In this document: positions 1-11,505 of the stretch, one piece after another | Layout: each line of letters begins with the position of its first letter | How positions within the stretch are numbered: the first letter of the stretch is position 1 | NCBI RefSeq assembly: GCF_007565055.1 | Contig: NC_044559.1 | Span: 40,170,546 to 40,234,545 of the forward strand | Source: Rhinopithecus roxellana | Taxonomy: Eukaryota > Chordata > Mammalia > Primates > Cercopithecidae | DNA length: 64,000 bases | Direction: 5' to 3' | Notes under the pieces: model-generated | The model's database searches: none | The model's input: the letters and a program-made list of their open reading frames with translations, nothing else | What the model was told of the DNA's origin: nothing | Position numbers and translations under genes: made by a program

Positions 1-235
1 GGTAAGCCCTCCAGCCAACAGCCAGCCAGAGAACAGGGGCCTCAGTCCTACCCCTGCAACGAAATTATTCTGTCAACAATCTGAATAAGCCTGGAAGCAA
101 ACGCATCCCCAGAGCCTCCAGAGAGGAATGCAGCCTGATCAGCGCCTGGATTCACAGCCTGGCAAGACACTAAGCAGATCATTCAGTCACACTCTTCCTA
201 GACAACTGACCTACAGAACAGTGAGCCATTGAAAG
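1..235 (+). repeat. MLT1-like MaLR LTR remnant
   Basis: The segment reads like the middle and 3' part of a mammalian MLT1-type LTR. It has the 'agccctccagccaacagcc' opening and the 'gacctacagaacagtgag' block at 208-225 that typically precedes the LTR poly(A) region. The family was assigned by memory of the consensus. The element runs off the left edge. At 240-268 a short poly(T)-GAGATGGAGTCT stub of an antisense Alu interrupts it. Confidence 0.55.
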
Positions 236-394
236 CGTTTTTTTTGTTTGTTTGTTTGAGATGGAGTCTTGTTATTGTTGCCATAACAAACCATATCCCA
301 TAAACATGCCATATTTGGACCTTTTGGGTTCTGCAAATTCAAAGCAGGAAAAATGGAATGCAGCTTCAGTTAAGTGTTTATTTAGTAAAAACAT

Positions 395-520
395 GTCCTG
401 GCAGTATTTGTTACTTTGTGACATTGGGCACGTAGTCTCTCTGTAAGCCTCCGTTTTCCTAACTGCAAAACAGCCACAATACGGGTGTGGTGGGGTTTAA
501 ATGAGATACTACATGTAGTA
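395..520 (+). repeat. MIR SINE remnant
   Basis: The order 'acattgggcacgtagtctct', 'cctccgttttcctaactg' and 'ttaaatgagatactac' follows the MIR core (ttgggcaagtcac, cctcagtttcctcatctg, attaaatgag). The copy is old and diverged. The flanking 270-394 is unassigned. Confidence 0.6.
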
Positions 521-529
521 CTTTTTTCT

Positions 530-800
530 TTCCTCTTTTTTTTTTTTTTTTTCCGAGACAGGGTTCTTGTCGCCCAGGCTGGAGTATGGTGGCATGATCT
601 TGGCTCACTGCAGCCTCCTCGACTTCCTGGGCTCAAGCAATCCTCCCACTTCAGCCTCCTGAGTAGCTGGGACCACAGAAATGCGCCACCATGCCTTGCT
701 AATTTTGTTACTTTTTTGTTGAGCGGGAGTTTCCCTATGTTTCCCAGGCAGGTCTTCAATTTCCAAGCTCAAGCGATCCACCCACCTTGGCCTCCCAAAG
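530..800 (-). repeat. Alu (antisense)
   Basis: A poly(T) run is followed by GAGACAGGGTTCTTGTCGCCC and the standard antisense Alu blocks (CTCACTGCAGCC, GTAGCTGGGACC, TTGGCCTCCCAAAGTG). It is diverged and lacks the final part of the left monomer. Confidence 0.9.
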
Positions 801-1105
801 TGTACAGAAAGTGTGAGGTCCTCTTAGGACAGTCCCCGATGCACTGCTTTTTAGAAATCATCCTCACATATATGCATGTAAGATGGACAAAACAACCAAC
901 ACATGAAACACAGCCTTTTTCTACCCCTTAACTGCAAGTATTCTGATATTGACCAGTGGGTGGGCATTCCCCCCTCTTCCTTTATTCAACCTATACTTTA
1001 TCAGGTAGATGTGATAATCAATTGGGAGGACCCCTGGAGAAGTGGGGTGAGAGGTTCATGTAGGAAATGGATAAGGTGAGAGAAAGAGGGAAAAGAGATG
1101 TATTT
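801..1105. other. Intergenic, no recognised feature
   Basis: About 300 bases without a recognisable repeat, exon or RNA gene. The short open frames here are extensions from the neighbouring Alu and show no protein-like signal. Confidence 0.5.
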
Positions 1106-1435
1106 TGGCTGGGTGTGGTGGCTCGTGCCTGTAATCCTAGCACTTTGGGAGGCTGAGGCAGGCAGATCACTTTACCTCAAGAGTTCAAGACCAGCCTGAG
1201 CAACGTGGCTAAACTCCATCTCTACTAAAAATACAGAAATTAGCTAGGCATGGTGGCGCACACCTGTAGTCCCAGCTACTCAGGAGGCTGAGGCAGGAAA
1301 ATTGCTCGAACCCAGGAGGTGGAGGTTGCAGTGAGCTGAGATGGCACCATGGCACTCCAGCGTGGGTGACAGAACCAGACCCTATCTTAAAAAAAGAAAG
1401 AAAAGAAAAAGAAAAGAAAAAGAAAAAAGAAAAAG
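1106..1435 (+). repeat. Alu with A/G-rich tail
   Basis: It begins GGCTGGGTGTGGTGGCTCGTG and carries both Alu monomers. It ends in an imperfect (AAAAG)n tail from about 1388. The following 1436-1663 has no recognised feature. Confidence 0.93.
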
Positions 1436-1663
1436 AGTAACTTTACAGCAGAGAAATCTGGCAAACATAACCTCAGGCAGGTGATCAAGGTCAACACCTT
1501 GACGAACCCTTCATATGACTTAATGAGAATGGCACTTTACCTCTGTGATCTTCCTTACAAAAAATGTTTCATGCAGTGCAATCACGAGAGAAACATCAGA
1601 CAAGTCCTTATGGAAGCATAGACTACAAAATACCTGACCAATCCTCAAAACTGCCAAAGTCAG

Positions 1664-2775
1664 GCCAAGCTTGGTGGCTCATGCCTGTAATCCCAGCACT
1701 TTGGGAGGCCGAGGTGGGTGGATCACTTGAGGTCAGGAGTTCGAGACCACCCTGGCCAACATGGTGAAACCCTGTCTCTACTAAAATACAAAAATTAGCC
1801 AGGCATGGTGGCACATGCCTATAATCCCAGCTAGTTGGGAGACTGAGACAGGAGAATTGCTGGAACCTGGGAGGCGGAGGTTGCAGTGAACCGAGATTCA
1901 GCCACTGCTCTTAAGCCTGGGTGACAGAGAGAGACTCCATCTCAAAATAAATAAAAATAAATAAATAAATAAATAAATAAGAATAAAAATAGAAAAAGCT
2001 GGGTGTGGTGGCATGTGCCTCTGGTCCCAGCTACTGGAGAGGCTGAGGTAAGAGAATGGCTTGAGCCTGGGAGGCAGAGGTTACAGTGAGCCGAGATCGC
2101 ACGACTGCACTCTAGACTGGGTGACAGAGCCAGACCTTGATTACAATAACCATAATAATAATAGGCCAGGGCCAGGCACAGTGGCTCACGCCTGTAATCC
2201 CAGCATTTGGGGAGGTCAAGGCAGTGGATCACGAGGTCAGGACTTCAAGACCAGCCTGGCCAAGATGGTGAAACCCTGTCTCTACTGAAAATACAAAAAT
2301 TAGCTGCGTGTGGTGGCAGGTACCTGTAATCCCAGCTACTCGGGAGGCTGAGGCAGAGAACTGCTTGAACCCGGGAGGCAGAGTTTGCAGTGAGCCGAGA
2401 TCGCGCCACTGAACTCCAGCCTGGGTGACAGAGCAAGACTCCATCTCAAGATAATAATAATAATAATAAGCCAGTGTGGTGGCTCACGCCTTTAATCCCA
2501 GCACTTTGGGAGGCTGAGGCAGGCAAAATATGAAGCCAGGATTTCGAGACCAGCCTGGCCAACATGGTGAAATCCTGTCTCTACTAAAAATACAAAAATT
2601 AGCCGGGTGTGGTGGTGGGTACCTGTAATTCCAGCTACTCGGGAGGCTGAGGCAGGAGAATCACTTGAACCCGGGAGGCAGAGGATGCAGTGAGCCGAGA
2701 TTGCACCATTGCACTCCAGTCCAGGTGACAGAGCAAGATTCCATTTCAAAAAATAATAATAATAAATAATAATAA
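1664..2775 (+). repeat. Head-to-tail cluster of four sense Alu units
   Basis: Full Alu at about 1666-1985 with an (AATA)n tail. Right-monomer-only unit at 1998-2165. Full Alu at 2166-2470 with an (ATA)n tail. Full Alu at 2469-2775, also ending in (AAT)n. Three of the four tails have become AT-rich microsatellites, which suggests serial insertion into each previous tail. Confidence 0.9.
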
Positions 2776-2944
2776 TGTATCAATACTGGTTGATTAGTTG
2801 TGACAAATGTACCCTACAGATGTGTTAATAAGATGTTAATGACAGACAAAATCAGGTGCGGTATATGGTAATTTTCAATACCGTCTTTGCAACTTTTCTA
2901 TAAATCTAAAGCTATTCAAAAGATTTATTTTATTTTTATTTATT

Positions 2945-3555
2945 TATTATGTATTTTTTTTTTGGAGATGAAGTCTCGCTCTGTCACCCAGGCTGGAGTG
3001 CAGTGGCACCATCTCGGCTTACTGCAACCTCCGCCTCCCAGGTTCAAGCGATTCTACTGACTCAGCCTCCCAAGTAGCTGAGATTATAGGGGCACACCAC
3101 CACGCCCGGCTAATTTTTTGTATTTTAGTAGAGACAGGGTTTCACCGTGTTGCCCTGGCTGGTCTTGAACTCCTGAGCTCAGACAATCTGCCTGCCTCAG
3201 CCTTCCAAAGTGCTGGGATTACAAGCGTGAGCACCATGTCGGGCCTAGGCCTATTATTATTATTATTTTGAGACAGAGGTTCGCTCTTGTTGCTCAGTCT
3301 GGAGTGCAATGGTGTGATCTCGGCTCATTGCAACTTCTGCCTCCTGGGTTCAAGGAATTCTCCCGCTTCAGCTTCCCAAGTCACTGGGATTACAGGCACC
3401 CACCACCACGCCTAGCTAATTTTTATATTTTTAGTAGAGACGGGGTTTTACCACGTTGGCCAAACTGGTCTCAAACTCCTGACCTCAGGTGACCTGTCTG
3501 CCTTGGCCTCCCAAAGTGCTGGAATTACAGGCATGAGCCACCACCCCCAACCTAA
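2945..3555 (-). repeat. Two antisense Alus in tandem
   Basis: Units at about 2945-3245 and 3255-3555 are separated by an (ATT)n linker. Both show the full antisense Alu block order. 2776-2944 and 3556-3707 are unassigned AT-rich DNA. Confidence 0.92.
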
Positions 3556-3707
3556 AAGGTTTATTTTTAAAAATCTGAGGGGAAAGGAATTTTAAGACAT
3601 TTCACTGTAGGTAATAAATTCTGTCCTCTTTAATGTTTTTTGGGAAACGGAAATAAGGATCAGAATTATTTTAATTACATTTTCCTTGCTGAACTATGTC
3701 ATATTCT

Positions 3708-4010
3708 TTTTTTTAGAGACTGCTTTTTTTTAGAGGCTGGATTTTGCTTTGTCACACAGGCTGGAGTGCAGTGGCTCAATCATAGCTCATGACAACCAGT
3801 GACTCCTGGGCTCAAGTGATCCTCCCATCTGAGCCTCCTGCGTAGATAGGTTCAGGTGCGTACCTCCAAGCCACCTAATTTTTAAATTATTTTTGTAGAG
3901 ACAGGGTCTCGCTATGTTGCCCAGGCTGCTCTTGAACTCCTGGGCTCAATCCTTTTGCCTCAGCTTCCCAAAATGCTGGGACTACAGGCATGAGCCATGG
4001 TGCCCAGTCC
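3708..4010 (-). repeat. Old antisense Alu
   Basis: An AluJ-like copy, diverged, with a duplicated T-rich head: two 'tttttttagag' blocks at 3710-3735. It ends at 'gcccagtcc' near 4008. Confidence 0.85.
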
Positions 4011-4039
4011 ATGAACTATTTCTTTTAATGCAACATAGT

Positions 4040-4490
4040 AGCCAGGTGTGATGGCTCACACCTGTAATCCCAGCACTTTGGGAGGCTGAGGTGGGAGGAT
4101 CTCTTAAGGCCAGGAGTTCAAAACCAGCCTGGGCAACACAGTGAGGCTCCCATCTCTACAAAAATAAAATTAAAATTAAAATTAAAATTAACTGGGCATC
4201 ATGCCTCATGCCTGTAGTCCCAGCTACTCTGGAGGCTGACGCATGAGGATTGCTTGAGCCTAGGAGTTCAAGGGCATATTGGGCAACATAAGGAGATCCC
4301 ATCTCTACAAAAAGTTTTAAAAAATTGCTGGGCATGGTGGCACAAACCTGTGGTCCCAGCTACTTGGGAGGCTGAGGTGGGAGAATTGCTTGTGCCTGGA
4401 AGGTTGAGGATGCAGCTTGTGATTGAATCGCTGCACCCCAGCCTGGGTGACAGAACAAGACCCTGTCTCAATAAATAAATGAATAAATAG
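4040..4490 (+). repeat. Composite sense Alu with extra monomer
   Basis: A left monomer starts at about 4040. A first right-monomer start at about 4190 runs into a second left-monomer 3' end, and a second right monomer follows at about 4325. The unit therefore has more than the normal two arms, through partial duplication or insertion of one old Alu in another. Confidence 0.75.
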
Positions 4491-4500
4491 AAAGAAAGAA

Positions 4501-4568
<68 letters not shown>

Positions 4569-4632
4569 GAAAGAAAGAGAAAGAAAGAGAGGCAGGGAGG
4601 GAGGGAGGGAGGGAAGGAAGGAAGGAAGGAAA
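4487..4632 (+). repeat. (GAAA)n/(GGAA)n microsatellite
   Basis: An almost pure AAAG tetranucleotide run starts at the Alu tail. It grades into AAAGAG and then GGGA/GGAA repeats up to 4632. It looks like expansion of the Alu poly(A) tail and is likely polymorphic. The long S/F/L-rich minus-strand open frames across it are artefacts of the repeat. Confidence 0.97.
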
Positions 4633-4842
4633 GAAAAATGCAGCACGGCTCAAAACCTGGGCTTCTTGGGGCTGGAGATCTACCCAGCATCCTGAAACTC
4701 TGGAGAACACAAGAAGGATGACTGCATCTTGGGAATGTTCTGGAAGCCTCACATATGCTAGAAGTCAGGACAGAGTGTCAGAGCAGTTGACTGAATCCCC
4801 TTCCAGTTCCCAAGTGAGACTGAATCCCTTAAATTAAAAGAG

Positions 4843-5128
4843 CTTGGCCAGGCGTGGTGTCTCACGCCTGTAATCCTGGCACTTCAGAATGCCTAGGCGG
4901 GTGGATCACTTGAGGCCAAGAGTTTGAGACTAGCCTGGCCAACATGGTGAAACCCCATCTCCACTAAAAATACAAACAATTAGCCAGGTGTGGTGGTGCA
5001 CACCTGTAATCCCAGCTACTCAGGAGGCTGAGGCAGAAGAATTGCTTGAGCCTGGGAGGTGGAGATTGCAGTTAGTGGAGATCACACCACTGCACTCCAG
5101 CCTGGGTGACAGAGCAAGATTCCGTCTC

Positions 5129-5159
<31 letters not shown>

Positions 5160-5458
5160 TGAGTGCAGTGGCTCACGCCTGTGCCTATGATCCCAACACT
5201 TTGGGAGGCCAAGGCGGGTGGATCACCTGAGGTCAGGAGTTCAAGACCAGCCTAACCAATGTGGTGAAACCCTGTCTCTACTAAAAATACAAAATTAGTC
5301 GGGCGTGGTGGCCTGCAGCTGTAGTTCCAGCTACTCGGGAGGCTGAGACAGGAGAATTGCTTGAATCCAGGAGGCAGAGGTTGCAGTGAGCTGAGATTGT
5401 ATCACTGCGTTCCAGCCTGGGCGACAGAGCAAGACTCCATCAAAAAAAAAAAAAAAAA
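4843..5458 (+). repeat. Two sense Alus in tandem
   Basis: Units at about 4843-5155 and 5156-5458, each with a long poly(A) tail. The second inserted at the end of the first tail. Confidence 0.93.
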
Positions 5459-5825
5459 CTTCTGCTCTAATGGCTCCCTTGGCTGACACATGCCCAATCT
5501 ATGATGGAACCCAATTACAGAAACAAAGATGAAAAATAACCACATTTGACTCACAGGAAACTGGAATTGGAACACCTGTAAGATGCTGGGGTCCCTTGTG
5601 CACTTGTCCACGTGGCCAGTTTAGGCACTTTCCAAATCTGCTTCAGTGCCAGTAACTTTTTTTCTGCAGAGCAAGGAGTGAGCAGTCTGTGCAAAAAAGA
5701 ATTCACATGACAGGCCTGAGGGTGATATCCATAGAAAGTCTGCTGGCCAGGTTGGCCCAAGGCTGTGCCTGGAAACTTGGACTTCTGCAGTGTTCCCAGC
5801 ATTTCCAGAACTGATGGAACTGATC
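5459..5825. other. Intergenic, no recognised feature
   Basis: Single-copy-looking sequence with no convincing gene, exon or repeat. It leads into the LTR-like block that follows and may be a diverged part of it. Confidence 0.4.
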
Positions 5826-6545
5826 AGAGTGATGGACTATGCCTGAACTATTTGTACATACAATGTGGTTCGTGAGAGTCTGGAAATTTGGTATGAGCTA
5901 GGCAGAGGGTACCTATGTGACTAGCCCCCAGTAAAAACTGAGTTACTTGGTGACTGAGTTCTAACAAACTTCCCTGGTTGATAAATATCACAAGTATTGC
6001 CACAACTTGTTGCTGGAGGAATTAGGTGTGTCCTATATGACTCCACCAGGAAATAACTCCTGGGAACTTGGCCCTGGTTTCCTCCAGACATCACTCCATG
6101 TGTTTTTTCCCTTTGCTGATTTTGCTTTCTATCCTCTGGCTGTAATAAATCATAGCCCTGAGCTGGGGATGGTGGCTCACATGTGTAACACCAGCACTTT
6201 GGAGGCTAAGGTGGGTGGATCACTTGAGGCCAGAAGTTTGAGATCAGCCTGCACAATATAGTGAGAGCACATATTAAAAAAAAAAAAAAAAAAAAAATTG
6301 GTGGTGCCTGCCTGTAGTCCCAGCTACTCAGGAGGATGAGGTGGGAGGATCACTTGAGCCTGGATCAAAACTGCAGTGAGTCGTGATCGCGTCACTGCAC
6401 TCCAGCCTGGGTGACAGAGTGAGACCCTGTTTCACAAAAATAAAAACGTGTATCATAGCCATGAGTATAGCTATATGCTGAATCCTGAGAATCCTTCCAA
6501 TGAATCATTGAATTTGGGGGGTGGTCTTGGGGACCCTTTGTATTC
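5826..6545 (+). repeat. ERVL-type LTR remnant split by an Alu
   Basis: The text 'tgactagcccccagtaaaaa', 'tttgctgattttgctttcta' and 'ctgtaataaatcatagccct', followed after the Alu by a 'gggtggtcttggggaccctt' end, matches the 3' part of an old mammalian ERVL (MLT2-like) LTR, including its AATAAA signal. A sense Alu at about 6163-6440 splits it. 'atcatagcc(c/a)tgag' stands on both sides of the Alu as the target-site duplication. The family name is from memory. Confidence 0.55.
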
Positions 6546-6599
6546 TTATCTATAAAATTAGACTATTCTTATCTATAAAACTAGCATAAAGATTTTCCC

Positions 6600-6760
6600 T
6601 GATTCAAACCTTTATTGGGAGAGTCACGGAGGAAAGTATGGTTAGCTCCATTTGATCACTGAGAAAACATGCACAGAAAAGATAGGCAACATGTGTAAGG
6701 TTTTGCAGCTAAGATGGGCAAGGGGGGTTGGAACTCAAGTTGTCTGTTTCCACACCCCAG
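6600..6760 (-). repeat. MIR SINE remnant
   Basis: The blocks 'gatcactgagaaaacatgca', 'taaggttttgcagctaagat' and 'ttggaactcaagttgtctg' follow the reverse complement of the MIR core (gaggaaactgag, aaggtcacacagctagtaag, gggattcgaaccc). The rest of 6546-7045 is unassigned, ending in a (CAT)n/(CTT)n-like stretch before the next Alu. Confidence 0.6.
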
Positions 6761-7047
6761 CTCCATCTGTCTGTGACAGTGCAGAGGTTATTCTTACTTC
6801 TAAAGGTTGGGGATGCGTCGCCTCTGCTCTCTCCACCTTCTATTCTCTCCACCTTTTCCCTTCACTCTGGTATACCTGTCTGGCAGGTGAGACAGCACAT
6901 GTGGAGAAATAGGAGGGAAGGAGGTGTCAATTCCAGGTATCATCCCACTCCCTGGAGCCTGGACACACCCCTCATTATCTTTCCTGCACCCACTATCATC
7001 TCCCTCTCCTTTATTATCTGTTCATCATCATCTTCATCCTCATTTCT

Positions 7048-7340
7048 TTTCTTTTTTTTTTTCTGAGATGGAGTCTCTGTCACCCAGGCTGGAATGCAGT
7101 GGTGCGATCTTGGCTCACTGCAACCGTTGCCTCTTGGGTTCAAGTCACTCTGCCTCAGCTTCCTGAGTAGCTGGAATTATAAGCGCCCACCACCATGCCT
7201 AGCTAATTTTTGTATTTTTAGTAGAGATGGGATTTCACCATGTTGGCCAGGCTAGTCTTGAACTTATGACCTCAAGTGACCCACCCACCTTGGCCTCCAA
7301 AGTGCTGTTATTACAGGCATGAGCCACCAAGCCCGGCCAG
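7048..7340 (-). repeat. Alu (antisense)
   Basis: Full-length antisense Alu with a poly(T) head, ending at 'accaagcccggcc'. 7341-7558 is unassigned AT-rich DNA. Confidence 0.93.
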
Positions 7341-7559
7341 TCCTCATTTATTTTCTAAATGCTTCCTGTTACAAATATTTGCACAATGTGCAAAGGAAAT
7401 CAAGTTTTACTGATCTTGTGTTCTTGCTAATTTAATGGAAAATGACTCTCCAAGCCCAAATGCCACACATAATTATATCATGTATTGTGGGGTAAATGTG
7501 TCTCTGTAAGACTCAACAAATGATCTTGGTGAAGCAAAAAGGATAGGAGATCTAGGGCT

Positions 7560-7862
7560 TTTTTTTTTTTTTTTTTTTTTTTGAGACGGAGTCTCACTCT
7601 GTCACCCAGGCTGGAGTGCAGTGGCGCGATCTCGGTTCACTGCAAGCTCCGCCTCCCGGGTTTGCCATTCTCCTGCCTCAGCCTCCCGAGTAGCTGGGAC
7701 TACAGGTGCCTGCCACCACCACGCCCGGCTAATTTTTTGTATTTTTAGTAGAGATGGGGTTTCACCGTGTTAGCCAGGATGGTCTCAATCTCCTGATCTC
7801 GTGATCCGCCCGTCTCGGCCTCCCAGAGTTCTGGAATTACAGGCATGAGCCACCGCGCCCAG
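7560..7862 (-). repeat. AluY-like (antisense)
   Basis: A little-diverged antisense Alu with a 22-T head and the CTCCGCCTCCCGGGTTT and GTGATCCGCCCGTCTCGG blocks of young subfamilies. 7863-8045 is unassigned. Confidence 0.93.
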
Positions 7863-8045
7863 CCGGGCATATGGTTTTAACATATTTTCTCATCATTTCT
7901 GTTTATCATGTTTCATCAAATCTAGAAATGCTATCAACGATCATGTATCATTATTTTATACACCCCTTGGGAAAAAAAACACTATGAATTATAATTGTAA
8001 AATGCATCCCAATGTCAGAGACTTTTTATTTAAACAACTGGAAGC

Positions 8046-8300
8046 AGCCAGCATGGTGGTTCACACCTGTAATCCCAGCACTTTGGGAGCGTGAGGCGGG
8101 TGAATAGCTGGAGCTCACAAGTTCAAGACCAGCCTGGGCAACATGGTGAAACCCCATCTCTACTAAAAATTCTAAAAGAAAAAGAAAAAAAGTATTAGCC
8201 AGGCGTGGTGGCGCACACCTGTAGTCCCAGCTACTTGGAAGGCTGAGGTGGGAAGATGGCTTAAGTTGGAGAGGCAGAAGTTGCAGTGAACAGAGATTTT
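8046..8300 (+). repeat. Truncated sense Alu
   Basis: A left monomer and most of the right monomer are present. The copy breaks off at 'gcagtgaacagagattttgcc' without the normal 3' end or tail. Confidence 0.85.
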
Positions 8301-8377
8301 GCCAACTCCCAGATCATTCAGGGGAACAAGCTGCCTCAGGAGCAACAAGTTAGGGCTGGTCCTGAGGTCCATGACTC

Positions 8378-8393
8378 CACACACACACACACC
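8378..8393 (+). repeat. Short (CA)n run
   Basis: About eight CA units ('cacacacacacaccc'). A minor dinucleotide repeat. Confidence 0.9.
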
Positions 8394-8453
8394 CCTTGTT
8401 GCCTTCTCTCTGTGGTATTGGTATTCCTGTGGGTATCTGGCACGTTTCCTCTT

Positions 8454-8752
8454 TTTTTTTTTTTTTTTTGAGACAGAGTCTTGCTCTGTCCCCCATGCTG
8501 GAGTGCAGTGGCCGGATCTCAGCTCACTGCAAGCTCCGCCTCCCGGGTTTACACCATTCTCCTGCTTCAGCCTCCCGAGTAGCTGGGACTACAGGCGCCC
8601 GCCACCTCGCCTGGCTAGTTTTTTTTTTATATTTTTAGTAGAGACGGGGTTTCACCGTGTTAGCCAGGATGGTCTCTATCTCCTGACCTCGTGATCCGCC
8701 CGTCTTGGCCTCCCAAAGTGCTGGGATTACAGGCTTGAGCCACCGCGCCCGG
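8454..8752 (-). repeat. AluYR-type young Alu (antisense)
   Basis: It carries the Old World monkey variants in antisense (GTGGCCGGATCTCAGCTC, CAGGCTTGAGCCACCGCG). The target-site duplication 'cacgtttcctctt' is exact at 8441-8453 and 8753-8765, so this is a recent clean insertion. Confidence 0.95.
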
Positions 8753-9004
8753 CACGTTTCCTCTTAAACCCTTCTCACAAAGGGACATAATTGTATGTTT
8801 TAATTCCAGACAAGGGACTGAGTGGCTGGCCAAGGAAGACTGAGCAAACTCAAGGGGTCCACACTTCGACTGCAGAGAGAAGAGAGGGGTTACCTTCAGT
8901 AATTCAAAGTTTTGCCAGCTTCTCTTTTGCAAGAGAAAAGGAGGAAACCCCCACAGAAATACAATCTCTGGCAAGGCAATCCATATACATCGAATACAAA
9001 TTAC

Positions 9005-9560
9005 CAGCCAGGCACAGTGACTCTAACTTGTAGTCCCAGCACTTTGGAAGCCAAGATGGGTGGATTGCTTGAGCTCAGGAGCCTGGGACCCCCCTAGGCA
9101 ATCTAGTGAGACCCTGTCTCCACTAAAAATACAAAAAAATAACCAGGCTACTTTGCACACCTGTGGTCCAAGCTACTCCAGAGGCCGAGGTGGGAGGATG
9201 GCTTGAGCCCAGAGGGTGAAGTTTGCAGTGAACTGAGATTGCACCACTGCACTCCAGTCTGGGTGAAAGAGCCAGACCGTGTCTCACAAATAAGTAAATA
9301 AATAAACAAATAAATAAAGAAGACATAAATAAATGAGCTCAGAAGTTTGAGACCAGCTTGGGCAACACGGTGAAACCCCATCTCTACAAAAAATACAAAA
9401 ATTAGCAGAACGTGGTGGTGCGTGCCTGTAGTCCCAGCTACTTGGGAGGATGAGGTGGGAGGATCGCTTGAGCCCAGGAGGCAGAGGTTGCAGTGAGCGG
9501 AGATCATGTCACCGCCCTCCAGCCTGGGTAACAGAGTCAGATCCTTTCTCAAAAAGAATA
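9005..9560 (+). repeat. Two sense Alus, the second 5'-truncated
   Basis: The first spans about 9005-9300 and ends in (AAAT)n. The second starts inside the left monomer at about 9335 ('gagctcagaagtttgagacc') and runs to 9560. 8766-9004 is unassigned. Confidence 0.88.
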
Positions 9561-9599
9561 CAAAATCAAATGACCCCCAAACCCTCCAAATTACCTAAG

Positions 9600-10335
9600 G
9601 GCAGCTACATTCGTTTGCTCAGGCTGCCATAATGAAGTAGCACAGAGTGAGTGGCTTGAACGACAAAAATGTGCTTTCTCACATCTCTGGAGGCTAGAAA
9701 TCCAAAATCAAGGCATGTGGGCAGGTTAGTTCCTCTGCGGCCTCTCTATTTGGCTTGCAGATGGCTGCCTTCTGGCTACCTCTTCCCATATGCTCTTTCC
9801 TATGTCCACACAGGCCTCTGGTGTCTCTCTGTGTTCACGTTTCTTCTTCTTCTTCTTTTTTTTTTTTGACAGTGTCTCGCTCTGTTGCCCAACTGGAGTG
9901 CAGTGGCACGATCTTGGCTCACTGCAACCTCTGCCTCCCGAGTTCAAGTGATTCTCCTGCCTCGGCCTCCTGAGTAGCTGGGATTACAGGCACCTGCCAA
10001 TACACCCGGCTAATTATTTTTGTATTTTTAGTAGAGACAGGGTTTCACCATGTTGGCCAGGCTGGTCTCAAGCTCTTGAGATCCACCTGCTTCAGCCTCC
10101 CAAAGCGCTGAGATGACAGGCTTGAGCCATTGCACATGGTCCACATTTCTTCTTTTAATAAGAACATCCATTAGATTGCTTAGGGCCCACCATGAATGAC
10201 CTCATTTTAACCTAAGCACCTCTTTAAAGGCCTCCAATACAGTCACTTTCTGAGGTACTCAGGGTTAGGGCTTCAACGTATGAATTTTGAGGGGACACAA
10301 CTCAACTCAGAATAATAGCTGAAATATGTTAAGTT
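9600..10335 (-). repeat. MaLR/ERVL LTR remnant split by an Alu
   Basis: 'attcgtttgctcaggctgcc', 'ctctggaggctagaaatcca', 'tagggcccaccatgaatgac' and 'ggggacacaactcaactcag' are the ordered blocks of an old MaLR-class LTR read from the antisense side. An antisense Alu at about 9858-10142 interrupts it. The subfamily is uncertain. Confidence 0.65.
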
Positions 10336-10337
10336 TT

Positions 10338-10627
10338 TTTTTTTTTGAGACAGAGTCTCGCTCTGTTGCCCAGGCTGGAGTGCAGTGGCATGATCTCAGT
10401 TCACTGCAAGCTCCACCTCCCGGGTTCACGCCTTTCTCCTGCTTCAGCCTCCAGAGTAGCTCAGACTACCGGCACCCACCACCACACCCGGCTAATTTTT
10501 TGTATTTTTATTAGAGACAGGGTTTCACCATGTTAGCCAGGATGGTCTCGATCTCCTGACCTTGTGATCCACCCGCCTCAGCCTCCCAAAGTGCTGGGAT
10601 TACAGGCGTGAGTCACTGCGCCCGGCC
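10338..10627 (-). repeat. Alu (antisense) with clear TSD
   Basis: Full-length antisense AluS/Y-like copy. The target-site duplication 'gaaatatgttaagtttt' is exact at 10321-10337 and 10628-10644. Confidence 0.95.
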
Positions 10628-10644
10628 GAAATATGTTAAGTTTT

Positions 10645-11161
10645 ATATAATACTCTGGAAGGTTAAGGCAGGATTGCTTGAGCCTGGGATTTCAAGACCA
10701 GCTGGGGCAATATGGCGAGACCCTATCTCTACAAAAAATAAAACAGGCCAAGAGCGGTGGCTCATGCCTATAATCCCAGCACTTTGGGAGGCCGAGGCAG
10801 GTGGATCACCTGAGGTCAGGAGTTCAAGACCAGCCTGGCCAGCATGGTGAAACCCCCGTCTCTACTAAAAAAAAAAATTAGCCAGGTGTGGTGGCTCACG
10901 CCTCTGATCCCAGCATGATGGGAGGCCAAGGCAGGAGCATCACTTGAGGTCAGGAGTTCGAGATCAGACTGGGCAACATAGTGAGACCCACCTCTACAAA
11001 AAAAATTTTTTAATTAGCTGGGCGTGGTGGTGGGTGCCGGTAATCCCAGCTACTCAGGAGGCTGAGGCAGGAGAATGGCTTGAACCTGGGAGGCAGAGGT
11101 TGCAGTGAGCCGAGTTTGTGCCACTTCACTCCAACCTGGGCAACAAGGCGAGACTCTGTCT

Positions 11162-11190
<29 letters not shown>
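10645..11190 (+). repeat. Alu monomer fragment plus three-arm Alu
   Basis: A 5'-truncated left-monomer-like fragment lies at about 10645-10745. A complete left monomer at 10746-10877 ends in an A-rich linker. It continues directly into a second complete left-plus-right Alu at 10878-11190. The latter unit therefore reads left-left-right, an extra arm relative to a normal dimeric Alu. Confidence 0.82.
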
Positions 11191-11196
<6 letters not shown>

Positions 11197-11288
11197 GACA
11201 ATACACCACCAACTCGTATCAATCTGCACCTCAAATATCTGCTTTGGATGCAGGGCACTGCCATCCAGCAAACTGGGACAAAGAGGTA

Positions 11289-11471
11289 CTTTTTTTTTTT
11301 TTTTTTTTGAGACTGGGTCTCACTCTCTCACCCAGGTTGGAGTGCAGTGGTACAGATACGGCTTGTTGTGGCCTCAGCCTCCCAGACTCAAGCGATCCTC
11401 CCACCTCAGCCTCCCAAGGATGTGGGACCACAGGCACACACCACCACGCCCAGCTAATTGTTTTATTTCAT

Positions 11472-11502
<31 letters not shown>

Positions 11503-11505
11503 TAT
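11289..11505 (-). repeat. Truncated antisense Alu ending in (TTTA)n
   Basis: Antisense left-arm Alu sequence to about 11460, then about nine TTTA units at 11465-11505. 11191-11288 is unassigned. Confidence 0.88.

Noticed and set aside
485..931. 148-codon frame and many similar frames with 'GVQWHDLGSLQPPPP' type text
   Set aside because: This is the standard translation of an antisense Alu. It occurs dozens of times in the window and is not a gene.
4268..4752. S/F/L-rich minus-strand frames resembling repetitive membrane proteins
   Set aside because: They are translations of the (GAAA)n microsatellite and of Alu sequence.
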